A DNA stretch of 50,956 bases from Variovorax sp. (GCA_004210915.1 SEGS01000023.1:1-50956); one strand, 5' to 3'; positions 1-8,582 are shown, numbered from the stretch's first letter. Numbers and translations: made by a program. Notes: generated by a model not told the origin, from the letters alone.

Positions 1-630
1 CTCGACGTGACCGGCGTGCACCCCGAAACCTACCCGCTGATCGAGCAGATCATCGTGAAGACCGGCAAGCCGATCGCCGAGCTCATGGGCCGCGCCGACA
101 TGCTCAAGACGCTCAAGCCAGAGCTGTTCGCCAACGAGAAGTTCGGCGTCATCACGGTCAAGGACATCCTGGGCGAACTCGAAAAGCCGGGCCGCGACCC
201 GCGCCCCGACTTCAAGGTGGCGCGCTTCAACGACGGCGTGGAAGACATCGCCGACCTGAAAGAAGGGATGATTCTTGAAGGCACGGTCAGCAACGTCGCG
301 CAGTTCGGCGCGTTCATCGACCTCGGTGTGCACCAGGACGGTCTGGTGCATGTGAGCCAGCTCGCGAACAAATTCGTCGAGGACGCGCGCGAGATCGTCA
401 AGACCGGCGACATCGTGCGCGTGAAGGTCATGGAAGTCGACGTGGCGCGCAAGCGCATCGGCCTTTCGATGCGCCTGGACGCGACACCGGCTCGACGCGA
501 CGGACCGCGGGACAACCGTTTAGAAGGCGCGGGCCGCGGCCAGCAGCAGGGCGCGCGCCGCGACAACGCGCCGCAGCCGGCGGGGCAGATGGCGAGTGCG
601 TTTGCCAAGTTGCAGGGGTTGCGGAAATAG
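1..630 (+). CDS. tex: Tex-family transcription accessory protein, C-terminal part (5' end outside window)
   Basis: This is the last 209 codons of a frame that is already open at base 1, so the gene is truncated by the window edge, not broken. The first part (to about residue 60) reads as the end of the helix-hairpin-helix region typical of Tex, with GVHPETYP and ITVKDILGELEKPGRDPR. An S1 RNA-binding domain follows at about residues 85-155 (LKEGMILEGTVSNV, GLVHVSQL, VKVMEVDVARKRIGLSMR). The tail is a low-complexity Arg/Gln/Gly stretch, common in betaproteobacterial Tex. The family binds nucleic acid in the cytoplasm and affects transcription and RNA turnover. The gene converges on the minus-strand secretion cassette that ends 55 bases downstream. 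No hairpin terminator was seen in that gap. Confidence 0.93.
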   Translation, partial: LDVTGVHPETYPLIEQIIVKTGKPIAELMGRADMLKTLKPELFANEKFGVITVKDILGELEKPGRDPRPDFKVARFNDGVEDIADLKEGMILEGTVSNVAQFGAFIDLGVHQDGLVHVSQLANKFVEDAREIVKTGDIVRVKVMEVDVARKRIGLSMRLDATPARRDGPRDNRLEGAGRGQQQGARRDNAPQPAGQMASAFAKLQGLRK

Positions 631-684
631 CCTGGTGGCCCGGGCTGGATCGCGGGGTGGACGCGAGCTGCCTGGTCCGCGCGG

Positions 685-1071
685 TCAGGGCGCCAGCACC
701 AGCACCTTGAACTGGCTGGGCACGATGCGCATGCCCACCATGTTGCAGCGGTTCTGAACCGAGAGGCTGGTCATGCGCGTGCAGGGCGTGCCTTTCAGCA
801 GGACCGTGAACGCGCCGGTGATGTGACGGGATGGTCCCATCACCGTTTGCGACACCACGCCCATCAACACGCCGGCGTTGTCGCCGTTGGTGATCGGAGT
901 GATGGTCGCCATGTTGTGCGCGGGCGTGCCGCCGTAGAGGATGTTCCAGGCGTTGGGGATGGCCGTGGGCCCGAGCGCGACGTTGGGGTAGGGAATGGGC
1001 AGCGCCGGCGGCGTCTTGCAGACGTCGGGAAAGGCGAGATCCAGGCCCATCATTTGTGCATTGGCAAACAT
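685..1071 (-). CDS. DUF4150 (PAAR-like) protein of type VI secretion cassette
   Basis: A 128-residue protein with the DUF4150 pattern: an N-terminal MFANAQMMGLDLAFPDVCKTP, a PIPYPN motif, then ...NILYGGTPAHN and a Cys-containing C-terminal half (GTPCTRMTS). DUF4150 proteins are PAAR-like tips that cap VgrG spikes of type VI secretion systems and often carry C-terminal toxins. This one stops at the end of the PAAR-like fold, so it carries no toxin extension. It is the last gene of a minus-strand cassette, 30 bases after the DUF3540 gene. The ATG at 1071 is the only sensible start. The family assignment is from pattern recognition. Its role as a spike tip is inferred from family and neighbours. 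Confidence 0.85.
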   Translation of the reverse strand: MFANAQMMGLDLAFPDVCKTPPALPIPYPNVALGPTAIPNAWNILYGGTPAHNMATITPITNGDNAGVLMGVVSQTVMGPSRHITGAFTVLLKGTPCTRMTSLSVQNRCNMVGMRIVPSQFKVLVLAP

Positions 1072-1101
1072 GGCAAAAGCTCCTTGCTTCGGGGTCTACG
1101 G

Positions 1102-1812
1102 TCAACCCATGTGGATCTGTTCGGCGTCGACCTTGACCAGCGCCTTGCTGGTGACAAGGGTGTTCTTCGCATGCAGGCGCATGGTTTCGGTGGCCTGCAT
1201 GTCGATCTGTCCGGCGCGCACCTGTTCCACCTCTTCGGTGAGCCTGAAGCTGGACCGGGTAAGCACGCTCAGGCGGTCCAGCACCGTTTCCAACGTGCGG
1301 CCCACGAAGCGCGCCACCAGCGTGGTCACACGCACTTCGGCACCGCGGTAGTCCATCTCGGCGATGTTGAGCTGTGCCTTCTGCGCCCGCATGCGCAGGT
1401 CGGGCGCCTCGAGCGCGATGCGTCCCCGACGTGAGCTGATCGTGAGATCGCCCTCGGTGACGATGTGCGCCTGGGTCGCATCCGCCTGGGTGATCACCGC
1501 GATCAGGTAGAGGTCTCCTGGCTGCGGCCCGGCGACCAGCACGGTATCGCCCACGCCCGGCTGCAGCAGGCAGCTGGCGGCGCGGGGGCACAGCCAGCGT
1601 TCGCCGCCGTCGTGCGGGGCGACGAGAAACACGCCATCCGCCGACTGCTGCACCACGCTGCCCAGGGCGCTGCCTGTCCATCGCGAGCCGTCCGCCGCGG
1701 CCATCGCCCGCGGCTTGCGCAGCAGCGCCTGCATGTCGGGGGAGGGCCTCCCGCTACCAGCCGCAGCGACGACGTCGGCGGAGTGAGGTTCGCGAACAAG
1801 GCGGTGATTCAT
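1102..1812 (-). CDS. DUF3540 domain protein of type VI secretion cassette
   Basis: A 236-residue protein. After a variable N-terminus, residues about 50-110 form a small beta-rich domain (QQSADGVFLVAP, CLLQPGVGDTVLVAG, YLIAVI). A second part follows with many short hydrophilic strands and Gln/Thr-rich turns (RMRAQKAQLNIAEMDY, TETMRLHAKNT), resembling the needle-like C-terminal part of VgrG. This layout fits DUF3540, found almost only beside DUF2169 and DUF4150 genes in orphan VgrG cassettes. Its start codon overlaps the stop of the upstream pentapeptide gene (ATGA at 1809-1812), so the two are probably translationally coupled. The biochemical role is unknown. An adaptor or spike-loading role is inferred from context. 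Confidence 0.8.
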   Translation of the reverse strand: MNHRLVREPHSADVVAAAGSGRPSPDMQALLRKPRAMAAADGSRWTGSALGSVVQQSADGVFLVAPHDGGERWLCPRAASCLLQPGVGDTVLVAGPQPGDLYLIAVITQADATQAHIVTEGDLTISSRRGRIALEAPDLRMRAQKAQLNIAEMDYRGAEVRVTTLVARFVGRTLETVLDRLSVLTRSSFRLTEEVEQVRAGQIDMQATETMRLHAKNTLVTSKALVKVDAEQIHMG

Positions 1813-2933
1813 GAAGTGATGTCCCTGGTGTCGAGCGGCAACGGCCGGCCGAAGGTGTCACGCCCCGCGCGCTGCGGGCGACGCGCACGGGCGGCCGAAA
1901 ATCGCTCGGCGTCGAACAGGGCGGCATCGCCGTCGAGTACGCCGGTGCGATCGCCCCAGCGCGTGCCGGTCTGGATCGCGCGGTGCAGTTGCGTGCGCTG
2001 GAAGGTGGCGCCGCGCAGGTCGGCGTCGCTCAGGTCGGCGTACGAAAAGTCCGCGTAAACCAGCGCGCTGCGCGCGAACGATGTGCGGTTGCAGCGCGCG
2101 CGGTGGAACACGCATTGCGCGAGTTGTGCGCCCGACAGGTTGGCGTCGGCCAGGATCGCGTCGACCCAGACGCTCTGCGCGAACTGCGCGTCCTGGCAGT
2201 CCGCGCTGCGCAGGTCGGCCTCCGGAAAAAGGCATTGCGGCGCCTGCACGCCGGTGAGTACCGCCCCCGCGAGATTCGCGCCCTTGAAATTGCATTGACT
2301 GAGCCGCGCACGGTCGAAGTTGCAGTCCGAAAGATCGGCGTCGATGAACTGGCACAGCTCAAACTGCTGCCCGGTGAAATCCTGGCCAGCCAGGTCGGCT
2401 TCGCTGAAGATCGTGTTGTGAAAACTCGCGCCCTTGAAGGACACGCCGCGCAGGCCGGCCCGGTAGAAAACGGTGGTGTCCAGCCTGATGGCCACGAAGT
2501 GCGCGCCGTGAAGCGTCGATTCACCGAACACCGTCTTGGTCAGGTCGGCTGCGTCGAACCGGGCTGCATCGAGCACGCTCTTCTGGAAGGCCCCGAAGTC
2601 CAGCCTCGCCCTGGAGAAGTCGGCGCCTTGCAGCGTCGACTCGCTGAAAGCAGCGCGGGTCAGGGTGGCATCCTGCAGGCGCGCGTGCGCAAGGTCGCAC
2701 CTGTGAAAGCCCGTGCGCTGCAAGTCGGCGCGATCCAGTTGCGCACCATCGAATCGGCAAGTGTCGAACATCGACTCCGTCAGTTGCGCGCTGACCAGGT
2801 TTGCCCCGGAAAAATCGCACGCCCTGAAGGTGCCGCCGCGAATGTCGACTTCGTCCAGCCGCATCCCCTTGAAATCCTGCCCCTGGATGAACTCGCCGCC
2901 GCGAACTTTTTGTGCCAGTTCCCGCGGCGTCAT
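1809..2933 (-). CDS. Pentapeptide-repeat protein of type VI secretion cassette
   Basis: A 374-residue protein made almost entirely of pentapeptide repeats of the A(D/N)Lxx type (FSGANLVSAQL, FDGAQLDRADL, LAGQDFTGQQF, LSDADLRGATF), which fold as a right-handed quadrilateral beta-helix. I placed the start at ATG 2933 (MTPRELAQ...) because repeats begin shortly after it and because it overlaps the stop of the upstream DUF2169 gene as ATGA (2930-2933). The frame stays open far upstream, but that part is antisense-like shadow of the neighbour. No enzymatic motif is visible. Such proteins recur in DUF2169-DUF3540-DUF4150 operons, so a structural or adaptor role in spike assembly is likely but unproven. 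Confidence 0.85.
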   Translation of the reverse strand: MTPRELAQKVRGGEFIQGQDFKGMRLDEVDIRGGTFRACDFSGANLVSAQLTESMFDTCRFDGAQLDRADLQRTGFHRCDLAHARLQDATLTRAAFSESTLQGADFSRARLDFGAFQKSVLDAARFDAADLTKTVFGESTLHGAHFVAIRLDTTVFYRAGLRGVSFKGASFHNTIFSEADLAGQDFTGQQFELCQFIDADLSDCNFDRARLSQCNFKGANLAGAVLTGVQAPQCLFPEADLRSADCQDAQFAQSVWVDAILADANLSGAQLAQCVFHRARCNRTSFARSALVYADFSYADLSDADLRGATFQRTQLHRAIQTGTRWGDRTGVLDGDAALFDAERFSAARARRPQRAGRDTFGRPLPLDTRDITS

Positions 2934-5596
2934 CGCGACGCCTCTGTCGTGTCGGGGCTGCGCCGCGGCACCGTCTTGGCCTGCTCGATGTAGGCCCCAC
3001 GGGTCTCGGTCACGCTGTCGATCAGCGTCTGCGACAGATCGGCGCGGAACAGGCTGGCATCGCGCAGATCGACGCCGACGAGGCTGGCCTTCTGCAAGCT
3101 CGCGTGCATGAGGTTGGCCCCGCGCAGCGAAGCATGGGCCAGGTCGGCGCGGATGAAGAGGCTTTCCGGTGCGTCGACGAAGCTCAGGTCGGCCCCCACG
3201 AGGCTGCAGCCCGAGAAGTCGCAGGTGTCGAGCGTGGCGCGGGAAAACAAGGCACCGTCCAGCGGCATGTCGCGCAGGCTGCACTGGATCAGCGTGGCAT
3301 CCCGGAAGTCGATGTTGCGCAAGCTGCTGGAGCCGACGAAGCAGTGCGTTTTCAGCGTGGACGCTGCAAAGACGATGCCTTCGTCGCCCGGGGTGTGAAC
3401 CCAAGCGCACGCCTCCAGCATCGCCTGCGAGAAATCCAGCCGCTCGACCAGACACGAAATCAGCCCGACCTTGTGCAAGGTGGCTGCGCGAAAACTGCAA
3501 TCCTGCAGCCGCGTCTGTTCGAGCAGCGTCACGTAGTCGAAGCGGGCGCGGTCGAAGCGGCAATTCTCGAAGTGCATGCCCAGCAAGTTGAGGTGCGACA
3601 GATGGGCCTCAGAGAAATCGCAGTCGTCGAAGCGGGTTTTTTCAATGATCGTTTCATGCAGCGTCGCCCCCACGAACGAGGCGTTCCCGCAAAGCGCCAG
3701 GCTCAGATTCGCACCGTTCAGCACGCAGCCGGCGAAGGAGGCGCCCGTCAGCCGCGCGCGCACCAGCACCGCCTCCGTGGCGTCGGCGCCGTCGAGCCGC
3801 GCCCCGCCCAGGTTGGCGCTCTCGAGCAGCGTGCGGTGCAGGCGGGCGCCGCGCAGGTCCATGTGGGAGAGGTCCGCGCCCGTCAGGTCCATACCCGAGA
3901 GGTCCCGGGTAGCGGCCATCCGCTGCTGCACCTGTACGCGCGCTGCGCCGGACCGCTCGGCGCTCATGGCATCGGCGGCTGACTGGTGGTGTGCGCCCAG
4001 CCGGTACATGTCGATGAGGCCGCGCTGGCCGCTTTGCGCGTTCTTCTCCAGTTCCAGTTCCTGGGTCGGCGACATCGGCGCGGTACGCGTGGCCGTGGCA
4101 ATGCCGCGCATGCCTTGTGTCGCGGCGCCGGCATCGAAGGCGGGAGGCCCTTTGACCTCGGCGCGGTTCGCATCGGCCACGAGCGCACCGGAGTCGAAGC
4201 CAACCTTGCGTGACTCCACCGCATTGGCGTCGGCCAGCTGTGCAAGCTCGTCGCGTGCGGCGTCCAGTTTCTGTTGCTGCTCTTGCTGGTAGACCTTGGT
4301 GCGCTGGATGAATTCCGGCAGTTCGTTGAGCGTTGGCATCCTGGTGAAGGGCTCGGGCAGCGCGCGCTCCTTGAAATGGCGCGGCTTGTGGCCGGCATCC
4401 AGGGCCTGCTGCGTGAGGTCTTGCCGCAGCGCGTTGCCGCGCTCGCGCATGTTGCGCACCAGCACGGATTCTTCCTCGTCCATCTGGTCGATCCACGGGC
4501 CGATGGCTTCGGCGGGCAGCAACTCGTCGTCGCGGAACATGTAGAGGCCGCCCGTCTCGGGGTCGCAGCGGCGCTGCAGGATCCCGAAGTAGTGTTCGAG
4601 CGACCGCGCTTCTTCGGCCGCGGCCTCGATCGCCGGCATCACGTGCGTCACGTCGGCCGCGTCGTCCTCTGCGATGCCGGTCTCGCCATGCCATATCAGT
4701 GCGATCTGCGCCAGATGCGGGAAGAACCACGCGGTGGTCAGTCGCAACGGCACTTCGTCGAAGCGCTCGGGTTCGGCCTGGCCCGAAGCGCTCCTGCGCG
4801 CGATGAAGCTGCGTGCGCGCCAGTCCGGCAACCGTCCGCGCTGCACCGGCAGGGTGGGGTGCATGTTCCAGACTTCATAGGGTGTGCCGCCCGCAATGCG
4901 GTCCAGGCCCGGCCAGCGTTGTTCTGGCGCCGCGGCGTTGAACAGGCGCCAGTCCATGTCTTGCGAGAAGCCGGGAAAAAGGTGCTCGCGCCAGTGCGCG
5001 TCGTAGGCTTGGCCGATCCACTGCATGCGGCTCGGCCAGCTCACGTCCATCGCGCCGAGGCATGCCGGCGCCATCTGCCTGGCGGGATGGTCGATGCGGC
5101 GGTGCGGATCCTCCACATTCGGCAGCCGCTGCACCATGAGCCCGTTCACCGCCTCGGGCGCATGGCCGATGCCCAGCGGGTTGTCGGCAAAGGCGGGGCC
5201 GCCGAAGGCGCGGCTCCAGTCCAGCCGCATCGATTCGAAAGGCTGTGGCGCGGTCGCCCGGCCGTCGATCCAGAACCTGTCGCCGAAGGCCGCCAGTTGC
5301 CGCTTCAACGGGCCCACCTGCAACGCCACGGCGCACGCGGTCTTCTCCTGCTGGTGGTGGGTGTAGGCATGGCCGGTCGCGAGGAATTCGGCACAGGTTT
5401 TGGGCATGCCCAGATCGAGCACGCCGGTGGGGCCGAGTTCGCTGGAAACGGCCTTCCAGAACTCCGGTTCGGGCAGCAGCACCGGAACCTCGCCCATGGA
5501 GACCATGCCCATCGCCGTCACACCCAGCCGCTGCTGGCCGGCGCGAAGGAACGGGCGCGTGATCGCACTCAGGCGCAGCGGCTTGACGGTCTTCAT
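2930..5596 (-). CDS. DUF2169 protein with C-terminal pentapeptide repeats, type VI secretion adaptor candidate
   Basis: An 888-residue two-part protein. Residues about 1-310 match the DUF2169 pattern (GEVPVLLPEPEFW, GHAYTHHQQ, FGDRFWID, LDWSRAFGG, NPLGIGH), followed by a region rich in charged helices (about 380-540). From residue 560 to about 870 it is a run of pentapeptide repeats (DLSGMDLTGADL, NLGGARLDGADA, ADLAHASLRGANL). DUF2169 proteins are adaptor-like factors encoded with VgrG and PAAR-like proteins and are thought to help mount effectors on the spike. It sits between a small membrane protein gene (4-base gap) and a second pentapeptide gene (ATGA overlap). A DUF2169-pentapeptide fusion beside a second free pentapeptide protein is notable. 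No toxin domain is visible. Confidence 0.88.
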   Translation of the reverse strand: MKTVKPLRLSAITRPFLRAGQQRLGVTAMGMVSMGEVPVLLPEPEFWKAVSSELGPTGVLDLGMPKTCAEFLATGHAYTHHQQEKTACAVALQVGPLKRQLAAFGDRFWIDGRATAPQPFESMRLDWSRAFGGPAFADNPLGIGHAPEAVNGLMVQRLPNVEDPHRRIDHPARQMAPACLGAMDVSWPSRMQWIGQAYDAHWREHLFPGFSQDMDWRLFNAAAPEQRWPGLDRIAGGTPYEVWNMHPTLPVQRGRLPDWRARSFIARRSASGQAEPERFDEVPLRLTTAWFFPHLAQIALIWHGETGIAEDDAADVTHVMPAIEAAAEEARSLEHYFGILQRRCDPETGGLYMFRDDELLPAEAIGPWIDQMDEEESVLVRNMRERGNALRQDLTQQALDAGHKPRHFKERALPEPFTRMPTLNELPEFIQRTKVYQQEQQQKLDAARDELAQLADANAVESRKVGFDSGALVADANRAEVKGPPAFDAGAATQGMRGIATATRTAPMSPTQELELEKNAQSGQRGLIDMYRLGAHHQSAADAMSAERSGAARVQVQQRMAATRDLSGMDLTGADLSHMDLRGARLHRTLLESANLGGARLDGADATEAVLVRARLTGASFAGCVLNGANLSLALCGNASFVGATLHETIIEKTRFDDCDFSEAHLSHLNLLGMHFENCRFDRARFDYVTLLEQTRLQDCSFRAATLHKVGLISCLVERLDFSQAMLEACAWVHTPGDEGIVFAASTLKTHCFVGSSSLRNIDFRDATLIQCSLRDMPLDGALFSRATLDTCDFSGCSLVGADLSFVDAPESLFIRADLAHASLRGANLMHASLQKASLVGVDLRDASLFRADLSQTLIDSVTETRGAYIEQAKTVPRRSPDTTEASR

Positions 5597-5600
5597 GCCA

Positions 5601-6071
5601 TCAACCCGTTGTGCGCGGTATCTCGAGCGGTGTCCGCGACCGATCGATCGCCAGACGCGATGGATCCCGGGGGTCGCGCAGCAGATGCACCCGGGTACCG
5701 ACCACGCTGAACTGCGGCAGCAGGGCTTCGTCGACGAGCGTCCGGATCACGGCCGCGCTGGAGCCGCCTGCGCCGTCCAGAACTGTCAGCGAGATCTCCA
5801 CGGCCAGCATGGTCTGGCCTTGCGATCCGCCGCGCGACAGCTCGTGCTCCGAGCGCTTGACCGCCTCGACGGTCGCCTCGGTCGGCACGCCGACCTGCAC
5901 CAGACCGCGCCAGGTTTTCTCATCGGCCGAATAGATGCGGTTCTCGCGCGAAGCCACGATCACCACCGACGCTGCCGTCACGAGCGCAGCGCCCATCACG
6001 ACGGCGAACACGATCCAGAGGAGCGGTTCAAACCACAAGGGTGAGCGCCTTGAACTTGGCGGCGAGGCCAC
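5601..6071 (-). CDS. Small single-pass membrane protein of type VI secretion cassette, unknown function
   Basis: A protein of up to 156 residues with one N-terminal transmembrane helix (around FVVMGAALVTAASVVIV) and a soluble domain of about 110 residues. The soluble part contains GVPTEATVEAVKRSEHE and, near the end, VGTRVHLLRDPRDPSRLAID, which resembles the small beta-domain of DUF3592-like membrane proteins. The start is uncertain. GTG 6071 overlaps the end of vgrG by 44 bases. TTG 6038 overlaps by only 11, still keeps the whole helix, and has an AAGG about 9 bases upstream. No catalytic motif was seen. Its position between vgrG and the DUF2169 gene suggests an accessory or immunity-like role, which is inference only. 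Confidence 0.65.
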   Translation of the reverse strand: MASPPSSRRSPLWFEPLLWIVFAVVMGAALVTAASVVIVASRENRIYSADEKTWRGLVQVGVPTEATVEAVKRSEHELSRGGSQGQTMLAVEISLTVLDGAGGSSAAVIRTLVDEALLPQFSVVGTRVHLLRDPRDPSRLAIDRSRTPLEIPRTTG

Positions 6072-8373
6072 CGGTTGCGATGAGCATGCCCTTGTTGGCG
6101 ATGGCCAGGCCCTTGTTGCTCACCTCCATGGGCTTGTTCTTCAGTGAGAAGAGGGCGGTGTCGATCTTCACGGTGGCGAGCTGGGCATTGAGGCCGGCGT
6201 AGTACTGCAGCCGCGCACCCCACACGTCGAACGAGATGCCCACCAGGCTGATGCGCAAGCCCACGCCGCCTGCGCGGAACAGCCGCCAGTCGCTGCTTTT
6301 GGCGTAGTTGTTGATGTAGGTCGCGGAGTTGTTGGTGTAGCTGACGGTCAGGTTGTTGTAGGTGGTCGACGTCGTGTTGTAGACGCTGGTGTTGATGACG
6401 TGCGCCGTCGTGTTGTGCGTGTGGTTCGTCGTGTTGAAGGTCACGTCGGGCGAGGTGTGGACGGTCGGGCCCGTCACGGTGGTGGTCGAAGGGCCGTTGA
6501 CCTGCACCGTGTTCCCGCTGTCGATGGTGTCCTGCCGGCCCGCGCTGACGTAACGGACTTCCTGGCCGTCGATGGTGCCGTTGAAACCGCCGCTGATGGC
6601 CGACTTGACGCCACCGGTGATGGTGTCGTTCAGCCCGCCATCGATCCTGCGCGTCTTGCCGCCGGAGATGGTCTGCTTCACGCCGCCGGTGACAGTCTCG
6701 CTGAAACCGCCACTCACGCTGCGCGTGTCGCCGCCGGTGATGGTTTCTTTCGCGCCCGCCGTGATGTCCCGCGTCTCGCCGCTCTGGTAGGTGGCCGACT
6801 CGTGGCCCTTGATGACGGTGGTGCGCGTGCCGTCGGTGCTGTGCGTCTCGTCGGCTTCCACTTCGACGTCGAGGTTGCGCTCGGCATGCAGCAGGATCTG
6901 CTCGGCGCCGGCCTTGTCCTCGAATCGAAGCATGTTGGCCTGGTTGGCCGCGCCGCCGGTGCTCGAGCGCGTGAGGATGCCGCTGGCCGTGGCGTTGGCG
7001 GGCAGCTCCCACGGCGGCATCTGGTCGTTGTTGTAGACCCGGCCGGTGATGATGGGCCGGTCGGGCTCGCCGCCGATGAAGTCGACGATGACCTCCTGCC
7101 CCACGCGGGGCATGTGCATCGTGCCGTAGTTGGCACCGGCCCAGTTGCTCGACACGCGCACCCAGCAGGAGCTGTTCTCGTCGGACTGGCCGTAGCGGTC
7201 CCAGCGGAATTGAAGCTTCACGCGGCCGAAGCGGTCGGTCCAGATCTCCTCCGGGCCGACCACGGTCGCGGTCTGTGGGCCGTTGGTGCGCGGTTTGGGC
7301 GTGGTGCGGGCCGGCCGGTACGGCACGGTCGAGGGCAATACGGTGAAGTCGAACGCGCAGACGGATTCACTGCCGCCGCCGCTCGCGTAATCGGGCTCCC
7401 TCAGGTCGTAGCGGGTCTTCGTGACGAGGTATTCGCGGTTGTCGGCTTCTCGCGGGCAATGCGTCATCCGGAACAAATGGCCCGGCGCCATGCCCATCAC
7501 GTTGGTGTGGCCCGAGGCGCCTTCGTGCGCGCTCTGCAGCTCCTGCAGGCGGATCTTGGCGTACGCATCGCCTTGCCCGTGCTCGCTGTAGCCGCCGAGC
7601 CATTCGTACACCTCATAGGTCGAATGGTCATGGCCCTTGGGGTCCTGCTGAACGCTTTGCAGCGAGGCGCGCGACTTCCTGAAATCGAAGTCGTCGAGCA
7701 TCACGCGGCCCGAGGTGATCTGCTCGGCCACGCGCCACTGGTCGATGCAGGGTTCCATCGCATGCACCACGCGGTCGCGCGGCCGGTAGGGAATGGCGGC
7801 ATGGCGCGGCAGGCTGCGGTAGCTGCCGACATCGTCGGCCAGCACCAGCGTGTGCGCGCCCTCGCTGTGCTCGAAGTGGTAGGCGATGCCTTCGTGCTCC
7901 ATGAGCCGGCAGACGAAGGAGAAGTCGCTCTCCTGGTACTGCACGCAGTATTCCCAGGGCCGGTAGCTGCCAGTGAGGCGCTTCTCGAGCGGAAAGCCGT
8001 ACTTGCCCAGCACCTCATCGAGCACGTCCGGCACGCTCTTGTTCTGGAAAATGCGGCAATCCGTGGTGCGCGTGAGGTACCAGAGCCAGGGCTGCACCAG
8101 CGCGCGGTAGATGTAGTAGCGGCCCGTTTCGCTGGCGCGACCGACCAGCTCGAAGCGCACCACCGTGCCGTTCAGGAAGCGCGGCGCGCCATCGTCCGCA
8201 AGGGCCAGTGTGAGCGAGGTACCGAGCAGCGTCTTCAGGTCAAGGCTGAAGCTCGGGCTGACCATGTCGACCTCGAACTCGAACAGCTGCGACAGGCCTT
8301 CGTGGCCACGCATCGCGCGAAACTTGAGCTGCTCGGGACTGAGGACGGTGTGAACCTGGACGGTGCGCGTCAT
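6028..8373 (-). CDS. vgrG: VgrG-family type VI secretion spike protein
   Basis: A 781-residue protein starting MTRTVQVHTVLSPEQLKF. The frame is open to 8520, but ATG 8373 is preceded by AAAGAAA and matches the usual VgrG start. In order it shows the gp27-like base (FRAMRGHEGLSQLFEFEVD, QYQESDFSFVCRLMEHEGI), the gp5 OB-fold (DRFGRVKLQFRWDR, SSCWVRVSSNWAG, MPRVGQEVIVDFIGGEPDRP) and a needle. The C-terminal part has about eight copies of a short G-G-x-(S/T)-x-T-(I/V) unit (SETVTGGVKQTISGG), a beta-solenoid extension. The last 100 residues are hydrophobic/aromatic with no known toxin motif. VgrG trimers form the tip of the contractile spike. No other structural T6SS genes are in the window, so this is an orphan vgrG cassette that would need a core system elsewhere. 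Confidence 0.93.
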   Translation of the reverse strand: MTRTVQVHTVLSPEQLKFRAMRGHEGLSQLFEFEVDMVSPSFSLDLKTLLGTSLTLALADDGAPRFLNGTVVRFELVGRASETGRYYIYRALVQPWLWYLTRTTDCRIFQNKSVPDVLDEVLGKYGFPLEKRLTGSYRPWEYCVQYQESDFSFVCRLMEHEGIAYHFEHSEGAHTLVLADDVGSYRSLPRHAAIPYRPRDRVVHAMEPCIDQWRVAEQITSGRVMLDDFDFRKSRASLQSVQQDPKGHDHSTYEVYEWLGGYSEHGQGDAYAKIRLQELQSAHEGASGHTNVMGMAPGHLFRMTHCPREADNREYLVTKTRYDLREPDYASGGGSESVCAFDFTVLPSTVPYRPARTTPKPRTNGPQTATVVGPEEIWTDRFGRVKLQFRWDRYGQSDENSSCWVRVSSNWAGANYGTMHMPRVGQEVIVDFIGGEPDRPIITGRVYNNDQMPPWELPANATASGILTRSSTGGAANQANMLRFEDKAGAEQILLHAERNLDVEVEADETHSTDGTRTTVIKGHESATYQSGETRDITAGAKETITGGDTRSVSGGFSETVTGGVKQTISGGKTRRIDGGLNDTITGGVKSAISGGFNGTIDGQEVRYVSAGRQDTIDSGNTVQVNGPSTTTVTGPTVHTSPDVTFNTTNHTHNTTAHVINTSVYNTTSTTYNNLTVSYTNNSATYINNYAKSSDWRLFRAGGVGLRISLVGISFDVWGARLQYYAGLNAQLATVKIDTALFSLKNKPMEVSNKGLAIANKGMLIATGGLAAKFKALTLVV

Positions 8374-8496
8374 TCGGAATTTCTTTGACCCTGGGCCTTG
8401 TCGCGGTGTGCGACCCTTGGCCGGCAGTCTAGAAAAGCCTTGTGTCATCTGCATGACGCCAGAGCAACAGCGCAAGCAGCAACAAATTCCCTGATT

Positions 8497-8582
8497 TATC
8501 TTCTCCATTGATCCATCCAAAACGGCGCAAGTTGTTGATAAACAAGGGTTTCATTAGAATCTATCTTCTCGATAATCTTCTC
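8497..8582 (+). repeat. Three ATCTTCTC direct repeats / candidate operator upstream of HipA-like gene
   Basis: TATCTTCTC occurs at 8497-8505 and 8562-8570, and AATCTTCTC at 8574-8582. The last two are 12 bases apart, about one helical turn, and straddle the predicted transcription start. The middle copy also forms a small inverted repeat, TATC-N5-GATA (8562-8574). HipB operators have TATCC-N8-GGATA, so there is a loose resemblance. A role as a repressor site is inference. Confidence 0.35.
8532..8560 (+). promoter_or_regulatory. Candidate sigma70 promoter for the HipA-like gene
   Basis: A TTGTTG (-35-like, 8532-8537) lies 17 bases before TAGAAT (-10-like, 5 of 6 matches, 8555-8560). The stretch is the most AT-rich part of the 216-base gap between the divergent vgrG and HipA-like genes. 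Transcription would start near 8567, about 23 bases before the ATG. This is a visual match only. Confidence 0.4.

Noticed and set aside
1983..2993. Repetitive CAGGTCGGC-like DNA and a 336-codon plus-strand frame
   Set aside because: The periodicity comes from pentapeptide repeats coded on the minus strand, not from a DNA repeat or second gene.
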